Positions 12,546 to 27,500 of a stretch of 64,000 bases of DNA are shown here, one piece after another. The stretch's first letter is position 1. Every line of letters starts with the position of its first letter. The notes beneath the pieces are model-generated. The model worked only from the letters and a program-made list of their open reading frames with translations, did not search any database and had not been told where the DNA came from. This DNA is from Branchiostoma lanceolatum (lineage: Eukaryota; Chordata; Leptocardii; Amphioxiformes; Branchiostomatidae). The DNA lies in NCBI RefSeq assembly GCF_035083965.1, contig NC_089723.1, positions 38,819,193-38,883,192 of the forward strand. The letters are read 5' to 3'. Both the position numbers and the translations under genes were made by a program.

Positions 12546-15500
12546 CTTTTCCATTTCCAGGAAGTCATCATCAAGCTTTGTAGCCTCGGCCCCTCCTATC
12601 TTCTCACGAATAGACTGAAACATAGGAAACACAGGGGTCATTGTCATGGTAACGATACAGTTGTCCGTTGTCATGGTAACAATAAAGTTGTTCATTGCCA
12701 TGGTGACGATAAAGTTATTCATTGTCATGGCGACAATAAAATTCTTTATTGTCATGGCGACGGTAAAGTTCTTCATTGTCATGGTCACGATAAAGTTCTT
12801 CATTGTCAAGGTAACAAAAAGGCCATGTGAACAGTCAAATTCTATAAAACATTCAACTATCCTTTAATAGTGTTACAAGACTAGATAATCAGCCATCAAC
12901 ATTTTCCCTTGATTGTACAGATGTGAACTTTCAGATGTTATAATATGATGAAAACGCCTTAAATCATTAGAATTTCTACCACTCATAATTATATGGGTAC
13001 AGTTCAGGTAAGTGTAGCATAAGTTGAACCGAACACATTCTATTAAGAAGAGTAGAGGTGACCTGGTGTGCTTGGCTAAATTTGCGAGCCGTAGCGAAGC
13101 CGCATTGCGCTATCATCTACCTTAAAAAACATTACGCTTCGTCTCAAGTGATACGCACGCTGTAGCAAAGCCACACTGCACTATATCACTAGTATCAGCT
13201 ACCGAAAACGCATTACGCTTCGAGTTCAACTGAAGAAGATGATGTACGTGTGCATTATGGCCTCCCAAGGCGGTGCTGAGAGTTCATTGCACCCTAGATG
13301 CTCTAAGAAGCAGTTTGTAGAATATGAAGCATTACGATTCCTCTCAAGCTGTATTTCCCTTCGATTAGAACTGATGGACAAGAGGTACAATGTATGATGC
13401 ATTTAAGTTTGCGTGGTTTTGATTTCACGGTAGGGAGAAAATGAAGTGTTTGCGATGGTTTTAAGTTCGTGTTTGAAACAATAGTAGACAAGGGAGAAGG
13501 AGGGCAAAAACTTTCGCGGTGGTTTTAACTTTACGGCGAATAGCTTACCGCAAAAACTGTGAACATAAAATCACCGCGAATATTTCTGTATTTGCAGTAT
13601 TTTATGGCCTCCCAAGGCGGTGTTGCGAGTTCGTTGCCCTCTGCATGGTCTATTGGGGGAGTCCGAGTCTAAGAGCCAGCAGGTTGTAGGACAAAAAGCA
13701 TTACGCTTGCTCTCAAGCATTTCCCTTCAATCTTAACTGATGGAGAAGAGGTACATGTACGTGTATTATGGCCTCCCAAGGGGTGCTGGGAGTTCGTTGA
13801 CCTCTAGATGCTCTAAGAAGCAGGCTGCAGAATGGGGTCACCCTTATATGTTATAAATTAAGTTAACTGCCTCCCTAATATCCTATGCTGACCCTTTTAA
13901 GGCACTGTTTCCAGTAGCAGTTATCGGACAGACCATCTTTTCACACAGCCATTACATGAAATAATAGATTATTAGTGTAGTACTGTAAACCTTGAAACTT
14001 TTGCAGTGGTCTTATTTTCGCATTATTTCCCATTTTCCACTGTAAATTCATGACAATGCCAATTTGTCTCCCTTGTATATATGATTACTGTACTACCATA
14101 AAAACCTCCTTTTTCCTCCTGCAGCAAATTAAAACCACTGCAAGAGTAAACGAATTTATAACTGTAGTTATCAGGCCATCTCCTCAGCTATCGCGCTGAA
14201 TCATAAACATAACATTTTTGTCATCTTGCCAGCCCTGAACCTGTTCAGAACCCAGCCAGATCCCACGGTTTCTGTCCTAATTTACAGGAGTGATGGGAGC
14301 CGATTTGCCCACACCTGAGCTCAGCCTGATCAATACCTCAGCAGCCATTCCTACCCAGGGAACCACACCGTCCACAGCAGCAGAGCACTAGTACATAGTC
14401 CAGGGCTGTCTCCAGTTTTATTACCTTTGCCGAGAAGTTAATGTTTTGCATAGCGTTCGTGCGTGTGTGCGTGTGTATGTGTGTGTGTGTGTCTGTGTGT
14501 GTACACGATAACCTGAGAATGCCTTGATGGATTGTCTTCCTACTTGGTAGTCTTCTTGAGACCTCTTTTAAATCTTTTTCTGTTCCACTCATTGTTTGGT
14601 AGCTCATGTTGTTAATTTTCATTAACTCTGCCACACAAGCATTCCTGTCAACATAGGACTGACCACCTGTCCCTTTAGTGGTCTTCTTAGACAGTTTTGA
14701 ATATAATTCCTTTATGGTCAGCAGATTCAAATATGTATTCAACCAAAAAATTTCAAGGAATGACTTCGAAAATGTTTTAGCTACCAATATTGGTCCGATC
14801 ATTCAGCAACGTACCTTATCTCCAACCACACACCTAGCTTTTGTGACATAAACAATATGACAAAAAAATACGAAAATTCAACTCTAACAGTAACACCCTT
14901 TTCTGATGGACTTCAAAAACACACAACTACAATCACATATTCTGTTGTTGAACTTGGACAGAGAACAGAGAAGGGCTCCAAATTAGTTAGTTCCAGAGAC
15001 AAATTTTCTGCCCCCAGGAGATTCATAAATATAAAAGGAGACCAGCTAATGTAAGCCAACCATACATAAATCATAAGGAGGTTACCTTCTGTACAGCATA
15101 AGCTCATCCTGCATATTACAATTGGCAGAAACCCAGAACAGAAAACTATCAATACTACAGAATACCAACCACAGTAAATCAAATTTTGCCCGCTGTATGG
15201 CCTCTCAAGATCAGCCATTAACATCAAGTGGACAGGGGCCCTAAGGCAGCCATCCCACACACTTGTACTCATGTTTACCATGCCAGTCTCATGACTCTGA
15301 TTACAGCAAGCATGGCTGGTAAAACCTTTCAGCTGAACAGTTAGGGGCTAAAGGTGGGGCAGTCATATGAAAGCCTTCTACAGATCACTGGATACTAGTA
15401 ATCAGCTTTACAAGCTAATGTAAGCGAGAAATCGAAGACATCATACCTGCATGAAATATTAAATAAGAGTTTCTCGTTTTATTCAATATCATTAAAGTGT

Positions 15501-18500
15501 ATTTCTCCGTGATTTTGTTAATGCATTTCCCACTGGCTCCCGTAGGGCAACAGAAATGCATATACATGTAGCAGGAAACTAAAGACAGAAAATGAGTAAC
15601 CTTCCTTATCAGCTATTCTGGGACCTTTCTGGACCTTTGACCTAACTTCCTAGATGTGCCTAGCCACTTTGGACAGGGCCAAGCCATCCTTCGTACCTGC
15701 TGATCTCAGATTACACCTGTCACTCTACAATATTCAAAATACTACGGACACACACCACAACAAACAAACACACAGACCAAAAACACTACCTCCATTTTCA
15801 CGGAGGTAAATATATCTAGAAACGCCAGTTGCATTTTGAACTTGACTGTATCATACGTTAGGAAATCTAATGCGAGGTGATCAGGTTGCACATCATTTAC
15901 AAGCGCTGGCGTTTAAGTCCCAGGGGTATGGTATAATCCTCAAATTGATGTATGGGTCATGGTAGAACGGCACTTAATAGAAAAAAGTCATTTAACCGTA
16001 TTGCTCGCTCTACTGACATATCCGGCAATACATTTTAATGACTCATGGAATGCGTGGGAGCAAAGTATTTTCATGTGTATCTAAGTAGTGGAAAAGCAAA
16101 TAGCATTAATGATTTTGGTTCTGACTACCTAAACTCGATTAGAATATTAATACGGTTTACTAAGTAATTTCTCTTCTAGCTGTCTTTATGAATAGCAATA
16201 CAATACATCGGCATGCATTTTAATGACACGTGAATAGCGTGGGCGCAAAGTATTTTCATGTCCATCTAAGTAGTGGAAAAGCAAATAGCATTAATGATTC
16301 GGGTACTGACTACCTAAACTTGATTAGAATATTAATACGGTAAGTAATTTCTCTTCTAGCTGTCTTGATGAATAGCAATACAATACATTGGCATACCTTT
16401 TATTGGCCCATGCAATGCATAGGCGCAAAGTATTTTCATGTGAATCTAAGTAGTGGAAAAGCAAATAGCATTAATGATTTGGGTTCTGACTACCCAAACT
16501 CAATTAGAATGTTAAGTAATTTCTCTTGTACATCGATGAAGTTTAGACATCCAGGTAATAAGATACGCCAAACACCAATTACTCGAGCAACTGGATATGA
16601 TTTTGGAGTTCGCTTGATGATTTCTTTTGGAGTTCGCTTGATGGATTGCAATACAGACTAGTACGTCAGTGCCAGCCAACTTATCTGAAATTTTCCACTC
16701 GCTTGATCAAGACAATTACATCAATCATCTTTAAACATAATCAGACATCAAAATCAGCAATGCATAAATAAACTCTTCCCCAGAATACTGTAAATACATT
16801 GGGAATAAATGAGTGAAAGTTTTGGCCCTTTTTGGGTCTTTTTCAAATGTGGAAAATAGGAACAGTGATTCCGACAATCAAGTAATAAAATTAGATTTTT
16901 GTAATCAAGTTTCCCTTTTTCTCTAAATCTGGAAACATTCCAGGACACAACATGTATGATCCTTGAACTAAACAATCTTAGGCGCAGTTTACATTACGTT
17001 TTTCGCGTCAGCGGCGAAATTTCCCGCTGTCGGGAGGCCGCTGTTGCGACGTCTCTAGACACACCGACCGGAAATCTGATAGACACCTGCGGTGCTTGCA
17101 TTTCGCCATCTTGTAGAAAGTATCGGGCAGGTCGCGAACTTTCCTTTTACTTGCTTGGCCTCTCGCAACCGCTGTTGTATTTTTCCGTAGGCTATCTTGT
17201 TCCTGGATGACTCCAGCTTCTTCTGGATCTCGTTCTCCGACCATATACTGATCAGGCAACCGGTTTCGGGGTCGCTCGACGTCCAGCAGTCAGTCTTTCA
17301 CCCCGCCATTTTAATTTTTGGGGGGTATTCCCGCCACATGTGATCACGTGAAAGCTTGCAGTCAACCAATCATAGCACATGTTTTCTGACGCGAACCGAT
17401 CAGCGCTTACAACATACAAGCGGTAACATGCATGCAAAAATGCCGTCGCTATTTTGAAGGTTGAACCTGTGAAATTACGGCGCCAAAATACGATTCATCT
17501 ACGATACCAACGCAAAATTTTCACGGCAAAATCGCGGCAAATTACAGCGTATGGGCTCAAATGGTCGGGCGAAAGTGTTGTATTTTTCAAGGACTTGGTA
17601 AGTTTTCGCTGGCTTTTTTTGATTGAGTCTTGAAAAACAGGTTTTTAATGAGATCAATGTATGTCAAAGGCACCGATTTCGATTGTGCGTAAGCATAACA
17701 AAAGCAAGAAACAAAATTGTATGATTGTACAACGGTAGACGGTGTCTCCCCGCCCGTATTAAACTACAATGCAAAGCCTTGTTTATCTGTAGATATTCCA
17801 TGCTCATCACTCGTAAATGTGGGGAGGGGGGCACAAGTGCGATGAATATATCCGCGGGGAAATGAATGCACGGCACAAAAGTCGCCGCGGATCCCGCGAA
17901 TCTCTCTCTCTCTATATATATACCGGGGATCTAAGTAGACTTACAGTATGCTAATCAACGCGTGCTTTATGCTAATCGCCGAAACCCTGACTCCCGCTGA
18001 CGCGAGCCCGACGTATTCTCTTTAGACGGAGTTTGAAGTTGACGGGGACTCCCGCTGTGCTGACGGGCGACGGCTTCGAAGCTGACGGGAGAAAATTTGT
18101 TGACAGCGGGACTACGTCGACGGGAATTGTCTTTACACGGGGTTCCCGCTGTCGCCAGTGGCGCTGACGCCAGTGGCGCTGACGGCAAAAGTATAATGTA
18201 AAGAGAGCCTTAAATAGGAATAGTATCTTTTTTACTTCTATACATCTCCATGATTCCAAACAGTGATGTGATTGTACAGATATGTGGGTGAACATTCATG
18301 GGACATATTTCAGTCTCAGAGCTTATTTTAGAGAGGGAGGTTTGCTGTGCACACTGACACACAGGCGCAGTATGGCCATGCATGTAGGACATGATAGCAT
18401 CGTTCTGCCTACTCTACTGTCCAGAAAACAGGTTTCCAAATGGTAGCTGACAAAAGATCTTAGCCTTGATGCAAGACCCAATCTCCATCATAATATCTAT

Positions 18501-21500
18501 CATATTACATGTAGGTCTAAGTTAGGGGGGCCTGTTGTAGAATTTTCTTGGGGGCATGTTGTTGGCCCTGGAGCTGAGGAGCTGGACTGTGTAGTCCCAG
18601 GAAAAGTCTGGCATCCAGGCTATATCTTCTGTCAAGGAAATGGGTTTCCTAATGGCAACTGACAAAAGAAATATCATATATGATCTGTTATACATTGTAG
18701 CTCCCACTACGTCCGTTTACTGTTTACAACATCATTGTCAGACAAGATAAATCCGTACATTGTATTTAGGCCAATACAACAGATTACGTGTTAATGATTT
18801 TTTGTATCGATTGCAAATGGGTTGTATTGATAACAAGGTTAGTTAGTTCTCTGATCGGGGTCATCCGATGAGGGCACATCGTCAGCAGGTGAGAATTACC
18901 GGTTGTGTAAAAAGAATCTCAAATACTCTATGTTCTACCAACCTGATGAAATTATTTTTGGAATATGGGATACTGTTTCACCCAAGCTAACATTCAAGTA
19001 GTATGTCACTTCCAATCTTCTTCCTTTATACTCACGGGATGCATAGATAACTATGTTTAATAACACAGGTTGTTACACTCCTTTTCCCAACTCAATATAT
19101 CACTCGAAGGATCTCTGTAGAAAGTGGCTGCCTCCTGTTCAACAACCCTACAGTGTACATGGACCATAATGACATATTCAGTTTCCATTATCTGAAGTAC
19201 CATTCTGTCCTCAGGGCTTGAAACTCATTTGATATGGAAAAGGAGATCTAGACCTCGAGCACTGAACCTTACAATGATAAGTGCACAGAAAAAAATTTGG
19301 TTTGGACAACATGAAATAAACAAACCCCAATTCTGTAGCTAACTTTAAAATTTTTAACAAATAGCACAAAAAGGCTTTCTAATTTTTTCGGACAGTAAAA
19401 TGTCAAGAATATACTGTGTACAACAATAGTACCACTACTCTAACTGTATTTTACCCGACACAAATATCTAGGTGTACCGGGGAACCCACAGTCACAAAAA
19501 CTTAAGTACAGTACTGTCAGTACACAGCTCCAAATTGGGGTGCCCAAAATTATATACTGTATCCAGTAACGGTATTTCCAGCCCTGCTTCTGTATGCAGT
19601 ATCATCTTCCCAATGATTGCCCCCGACTCGTACGGGCACTTCATGACAAAGGGTTTTATTCCATACATCAGAGAACATTGACGTCAGAGACAGGAGCTTC
19701 TTATCAATCAAACATTGGACTGTGGCCAAGAAACGGATCCTAGTCCTCAATATCAGGTACTTTGTGTGAAATTAATCCACAATATAAAACCTTCAACATT
19801 GGACAATGTCCAGGAATCCTTTGTCCTGAACTCCTGATGTCAGATAGTTTGTAAGAAAGAAATCCTCAATATAAAACTTCAAACATTGAACTATGTCAAT
19901 GACTCCTTAGTCCTAAATATCAGATAGGTTGTGTGATTGTGATTGGCTAGCCAAGAAACATGGCTGATTCCTAAGTCCTCAGTCAATATTAGAAAGTTTG
20001 TGCTAACATAAACCACAGTCCACAGTCTTAAGATCTGGCTCCATTCTTGAGTTAAATTAGATATAGCAAGATGAACAACATGATTCAATTCCTAGTCCTC
20101 AGTATCAGATACATGAAATTTGTGCAAATATTATGCACAATATAAAACCTTCAACATTGGATAATGTCCAGGAATCCTTAATACTGATACAGTATCAGCA
20201 ACATAAAATCTTCAAACATTGGAAGGATTCCTTAGTCCTCAATTCAGTCAATATCAGATAGTTAAATGTGTGATTGTACTCCATATCAAAACCTTCAATT
20301 TCAAACATTGGAGGATGGCCAAGAAACGTGGCTGATTCCTAAGTCCTCAATATCAGAAAGTCTGTATGAACGTAATCCACATCAATATTCATCTGAATAT
20401 CCATCTGAAGTACAGCCAGTAAGTACCCGTCTAAGTAACAAGGCTGTTGTAGTGCCTTTTAACGTGCTCAAGGCACCTCCTCGATCACAAGACACCCATT
20501 TTACGTCCCTTCCAAAAGACGGAATACAGCTCTAACCAGGATGCCCTTCCCTGGATTTGAACCTGGGTCTCCCATTCCCAGCTAGTTACCAACTAATTGG
20601 AACCAGGAGCTCAACTGTTAGGCTGCTACCAGTTGAACTACGGGGACCTAAAGCCAGTCTTATGCTCCAGCTCCATTCTTGAGTTAAATTAGCCCCTTTC
20701 ATGTTGTAAGGTGAACAGAATAATGCCGGGGTCGAGACTGGAAGGCGGTGGGGTCAGACAATTGATGGCCATAGCGTAGCTGACTTGACATTCCCTTTAT
20801 TCTGTGTTTTCCATTCTGCGATCTATTCCAGGAGGCCAGTGGGCCGCCAGAGGGAATTGCTTATGGAATTTTTAGGCAAGATATATATCAGTATATAGGT
20901 ATCAACTTGACCTAGGCTTTTCTATCCATAACAAAAAATTGCACATCAAAAATGCATGTGAAAAATGCTACATACTTCAGTGAAATACAAAGGTTTGATA
21001 TTCTATGTCAACAAAATCTCTCACAAGTAGAAGTTTACAAATTCTAGGTTGTTGAAATTGAAAGTGTACAAATGTATAAAGCTTAGAAAATATGTATTTC
21101 CCTCAGCATCTAATTACAGTGCAGGAATGTATAACTATAAGGTTACCACAGAAGACTTTGACTTTGACATTGAAGGAGGGCATGACAACCAAAAAAGGAC
21201 ATATTTTGAACATTAGATCTTTAGAAAATGATTTACTAAGTAGGTGGCACATACATGTAGGCTAGCAGAAAGGAATTGAAAGAATATATGTTTTGGCCAC
21301 ATCTTCAAACCGTTTCTACATTATTTTATGTTACTAACTGTTTCTAGATCCCAAAGAGTACATGTATCTCTGAAATATGATAAACTAGAGAGTTTAACTA
21401 ACAAGTAATACTACAAAAAATGTAGTACTTCGATCAGAGGAACAAGATGTTGCAAACTGTCAATGCCAATTCTGTTTAACCTTTTCCCTGCTGCCTAACC

Positions 21501-24500
21501 CAATAAGTTGCTGTAACCAATACAAATCCAGAGCTAAAAGGCAAAAGTCCAAGATCGAAGTACCAAAGTCTGACTCTCATATTGATTCTGCAGTAAAACA
21601 CGTAGCACAGCTGTCTGTGCTCCGGTAGTGTACAAAGGTTTGGAACATTAACAATGGCAGAAATATAGACTTTGCTTCACAACATTGTACATGGATTTCT
21701 TTTAACGTTCTCCCTGCTTGAATAGCCATTAGGTACCAAATTTGAATAGGTTATGGGGTTAAGCAGCAGGGAGAAGGTTAACACTACTTCATCATTTTCT
21801 CTTTCTTTCAACTTTTGTCTCTCAGTGATTATCTTGACTGTTTTTTAAAGTATCTAAGCTCCAAGTGCAGATCCCCTTTATTCAGATCCTTCTGAAGTCC
21901 CTCATGGCCCATTGCCATATACATTTCTTTAATCATCATCATCATCATCTTTCTTTTATAAGAAACCCAAATAGGCAGGCAACTTTGTGACAATCTTAGT
22001 TCTACGATAGTTTCTTACGATACAAATGTTTTATGATTCAAATGTTTTTACACAATCTTTTAACAAGTTTGTACAAGGTTTCTTCCTGACACACCAAACA
22101 GAGCAGTCCCCTTCTTTAGGACACAAACATAACACTTGCAGTGTCAAATCAATAAAGTGTGTATACCACCTACAGTCTGTTATCTGTAACTTTGTGCAAA
22201 CAAGACAACAGCATATATAAAACAGATCTACCAAACACCAGCCTTGCCTGGGCTGCTGCACTGTTTCAACACCTGATAACAGAGGGTTGGCAAAGTTCAG
22301 CACTGGTGTTTACTGGACACCCTATCCATTACTAAATACTTTGCCCTTTGATTTTTGAACACAGAACCTCTCGACTACACTTACCTTTGCTGACAGAAAA
22401 AGTATATAAAGTTTAACCCATACAAGGACAAGGATCCGGACAGCTACCCAGTTCTTTTTAGGATGAAATAAATTATGAATGAATGAAGACATGGCTTCTT
22501 TGTGTAGGTGCAAAATCCTTTCTGACAAAAATGTTGGGACTTATTAAACACTTTGCCCTTTGTACTTTCTACACCTTTGCAGGCAAAGATAGTGCGCAAA
22601 CTTTACCCTATACAAGGACAAGGACAGTTCTAATCCTTGAAAAAGATGCTTCTTTTTGTAGATGCAAAATTACAATCTTTGTCTCAAGTTTTCTTCTTCA
22701 TGTACAAAATGTATCTTATTCAACATTTTTCTGAAATAAAAATGAAATTAGTGTGACCATAATTTGACAGTAAAAATCATACAAATTCTAGACCGATTCC
22801 CTACTTTTTTTACTATTTTCAAGCATCTGATGGTGGACCATAGCAGCATAATCAATCATTTACACACATGTCGTACCTTACATTGTGCGAAAGAACCAAA
22901 GACGATCAATCTGGAAGCATTCATCAGTGACCTTGACTGAAACAGATGCTCTGTGCCCTTATCGGCATCAGTCCAACAGCTGGGATCTCCCTTATCTGCA
23001 TTCAATCTTTAAAAGATCAACACCTTAAAACTTTCTTTGATCCCCCTGTAAAAAGATGGTAAAGGGTGCCAACAAGTACGCATGATAGTCACACAAAATA
23101 TGTCTAATGTTGGCTGCATGTCTAAAGCTGTGTGTGGGTGTCAGTGATGCCCCCTGCTCATCAACAAAAGGGAAAGCTGTGACTTTTTGGTCGATTTGAA
23201 CTCGTGAGTTCCAAATACACTATACAGGGCCCAAAATTCATTTTTGGTTATAGATACACTGGTGCACCTAATGTTAATCTTAACAATCAGATGCACAGGA
23301 AAGAAATTTGGGTGCACAGCATATGATATACAAAACCTTACTGCCTCTCGGCAGAACTTGATTCTGATATTAGACTTCAAATTTACAAAAAAATCTTTAT
23401 GATCTGTTGATACTTAAAGGCACCCAGAGCACTTTATGTGGCTTCAAACTCAAATTAAAAAACTATTTTTTAACCATTTCTACACATAGTAAGTTTCAAT
23501 AACACTATACCATTACACATCGACATTCAAGGAGCAAAGATGCGATGTCGTTGTGTGTTGAGCACTGATAGAAAATCCAAGCGCTGTCAGCGCCACCATT
23601 TTTTTTTTCAAATTTTCCGACTTTTTGGAACGTGATGTCCCGTCGCCGGAACTTGCAGAGAATGGACCGTTCCAGTCGAACACCAGAATAACGCACAAGT
23701 ACATGAGAAACGGACTTGGTAGTAGTTGGCAGTGTGTTATGTAAACTCCGTCCCCTTGAGTGCCTGAGATGTTTTCTTTTTCATTTCGATTTTTTCCTGG
23801 GTATTCATGGAGCCAATGCAGTGAGAAATCTGTCCCAGATATAACGTTACATGTATACATACCCTGCTTGTCATTTCTGTCCCACTAGCGCTGTTTTTGA
23901 CGAAGGTGTTCCAAATAGAACGGGGTTCTAGATGGTGTTCGACGGGAACGGTCTATTACCGACGAAAAAACCGTTTTGAGTTCTGTTTCAGTCTAATTAC
24001 ACTAGGCGCGTGAAACTAAAGGGATCATTGTGTAGCTTATTTTCGCGTGGCTTTTGAGCGCTTGTAACATGTAATCATCGCGCAAATGTGGTTAACAGTG
24101 GCATTAAATGACAATTTCATAAAGATTACAGCAACTACAATATTTCCAATTTTCAAGCCAAATAAAATGCTCTGGATGCCTTTAAATGTCAAGAATATAC
24201 TACATACTTATGATACTATCATTACAAAAATATCTAGGTGCACAGCACAAAAGTGAATATGCACCCAGTACTTCTAGCCCTGAAATGATACATGGGTTTT
24301 AACTTGAGAAAATGCAGACCCGACATATTTCTGGCCTTCGGCAATGTAGTCTAACATGATTAATGTTTTTCATATTTTATGACTCAGGCTCCATGGATAG
24401 GATGGTTAATAACTCTCCAGAACACAGTAACTGATAGGAACATAAATCTGGGGAGGCAATCAAATCCACATACCCAAATGGTTTTAACATTATCCACCAA

Positions 24501-27500
24501 GGGTGGAGAATTCCAGTGTTGTTATCTTTATTTTCAGACAATTTTGACTCATATTTACTCATGATCAATGTGTAAGACAACTATCAATCTTTTAAAATAT
24601 ATGTCTACTACCAACTATAGCAATAAATGCCAAAAACTGTTACTCAAACAACTGGATAAAATTTTGAAACAGACGTTTCAGATAGCATCTGCTGTGTTTT
24701 GTCATAAACCTTTATAGGTTAAAACAAGTTATGTGATAATGGCTGAGTAATACGTCCAATATAACCGGCTATATATTCTCAGCTACATGTAGCACATGTA
24801 CTACATATGATGTAGTCTAGCATAAGATTATGACTTGGCTATCAATATTGCTCAAGAGTGATTCAGCAATTATTTTAGGGTCGACAGACTCGACACAGTA
24901 ACCTGCAAAATTAATAAAAAATATACAAATCGTACAGGCATGTCGTTTCTCTTTCTTTTACAATATCAGAATAATAACAATATCATGCAGTTGTACACAT
25001 AGATACAGTTGTATCAAATGACTACAGAAAATTTGATTTTCTATGCATGCACGTAGGAATGTTCTCTGCTGTTGCGCAGAGGAAATCTTTTCTCGTTTCT
25101 CTTCTCACACTCGTACTAAACGAGTAATGAACATTAGATTTTCTGTGCATATAGGAATGTTTCTCTTCTGTTGCGTAGAGGAAATCTTTTCTCGATTCTC
25201 TTCTCGCACTCGTACTAAACGACTAATGCAGCAGTTCTTCACTTCACCCGATCTCAGACCTGGAGGTCGAACGGAAGTAGGAAGTGCCTCTGACGTCACC
25301 GAACCGGATATACACACAACATCCAAGCATAAAATTCCTGACGAAAGATTGATTTCACGATATCAGATCTTATACCTGTATATAGGGATAACTTTTATCC
25401 GTTAGAATATATTTCATGTGTCTAAAGTAGAATTTATGAGAGATTTAATATATTATCTGTTAGCGTTTCTATGCGAGCTCGCCAATTTATCAGGCGAGTG
25501 CATTCATTATTTTAGGTAGTACACAGTCCAACTACAAAATATATAGTACGATTGGAGCCGTTAGTAAGAAAGAAAATCATTACACTGTTGTCAAATAAAT
25601 AACTTTAACAATAATTTATGTAGAACAATTTGTATTTTATCTCTACTATGCTTTGATATTCATATGAACATTAGATTTTCTGTGCATATAGGAATGTTTC
25701 TCTTCTGTTGCGCAGAGGAAATCTTTTCTCGATTCCCGTCTCGCACTCGTACTAAACGACTAATGAACATTAGATTTTCTGTGCATATAGGAATGTTTCT
25801 CTGTTGCTGCGCAGAGGAAATGCACCAGTCCCCAGGGAGACCCCATGAAGAATACCAAGCACCTGTGGCCATATTGATTTTCTGTTCCGCACAATTCAAT
25901 GTCACAGAGGCGCCTCCTTTTCATCAAGATCACGTTTCTATGGTCTATCATTCCCCACGGAACAATCAGGCGCATGAGTTATCACCCAAGTTCAACGGAA
26001 AATATGCTTAAACATTCATGCCACAATGAGGCAATAAAAGGAAAAAGACAGATTTGTCGCACAACGTTTTTCGTACGGACTCTACAAATTCTAGAATACA
26101 AATTTCTCTGTGAATCCCATACTGTCATGACGTCAATGGAACAATCAGGGACATGAGTTATCGCCCAAGTTCAACTGAAAATATGCTTTCATTTTTTTCT
26201 CTAACAGCCTTGTTGCAAACCAATTCAATAGGGTGAATTTTTTGCGATGGTTTATTGTTCTTCATATTAGCAGTGACCTCTTCAAAGCAAACTTTGAAAA
26301 TGCTTGGTCTGTCTTCTGCCCGCCTACCCTCCTGATTCAACTGCAAAGTTTAAAAGCATCGCGAATACTCAATTTTTTTCCGTGCTGCAAAATTAAATCC
26401 TGGCAAACTTAAAGGTATCTACGGTATCCCTTGTGGGACCAGAAGGGTATGTGTAATCAGTTAGAAATTTGTCCCCATCTGTGCAAGGTTATGTTAGATT
26501 CCAGGGAAAATTAGGTGTGAGTTACTAAGTGACAAGGCACGCAGGCAAAGCATAACATAACATCATAGACATGGTGGGAGGGGGATAGCCTCATCTTTCA
26601 TACTGTAAATCTTCAAACTTTCGCAGTGGTTTTATTTTCATGATTTTTGCGGTGATCTCTCCACTGCAAATATACATTTCCGATGTATTACGACTGTACT
26701 GAATTATTTTAAACTGTAAATCTTGAAATGTTTGTAGTGGTTTTATATTCGCTGTTTTCTAGATGTGAGTTCTCTAACTCATCAAATTCATCATGACTCA
26801 GTGAATACATATTTCCGATCACGTATTACTACTGAAGTGCAAAATCGTTTCAACTGCAAACCTAGAACATCACAAGAACCTTCTACTTCGAAATTAAGTA
26901 CCCACGAAAATAAATGAATTTACAGTAAGTAATGATATGTGCAATACTGTACTCCTAGATCTAACGTTATACATAATATCATCAGGCCAACATCCTGGCT
27001 CATGCTAGCTTTCTCAGTGATATCTCTGACCCACAGATGGTGAGCTGTGGTGTCAATATCACCATCTGGGCCCCTTTCCTTTCTACTACAACCTGGGAAT
27101 CATGAATGTCAAGCCCCTGAAGTAAACTGCAAATAAGATTATATGGAACATCTCTGCATAATGTCCAATTATCACACTATTGGTAACGTCTAATGGATTG
27201 CTAAACACACAGCTAAACACACACATAAACAGTTAAACCCTCGCTTTGAACAAGGAGGTAATAAGGAGACCACCTTGCTTTAAACAATGTCTGGGTGTGT
27301 GTTGCTAAGGCAAGACACAGAAATAAAGGACAGTGAACCCAGATCAATTTACAGCGAACAGAATGACGCATCGTCATCCTCGTCAATTCAAAACAATCAA
27401 ACCGTGATGAGGGAATCCAATATATGGGTCCATCCCACATTTTGCCCTTCAGCGGATTATAACGGTACGAGCGAACGGGGCCACGGGATGTTTCCAAAGG

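Noticed and set aside
14338..14802. 154-residue minus-strand open frame
   Set aside because: Crosses a dispersed repeat with a GT run; no recognisable domain and no supporting splice pattern.
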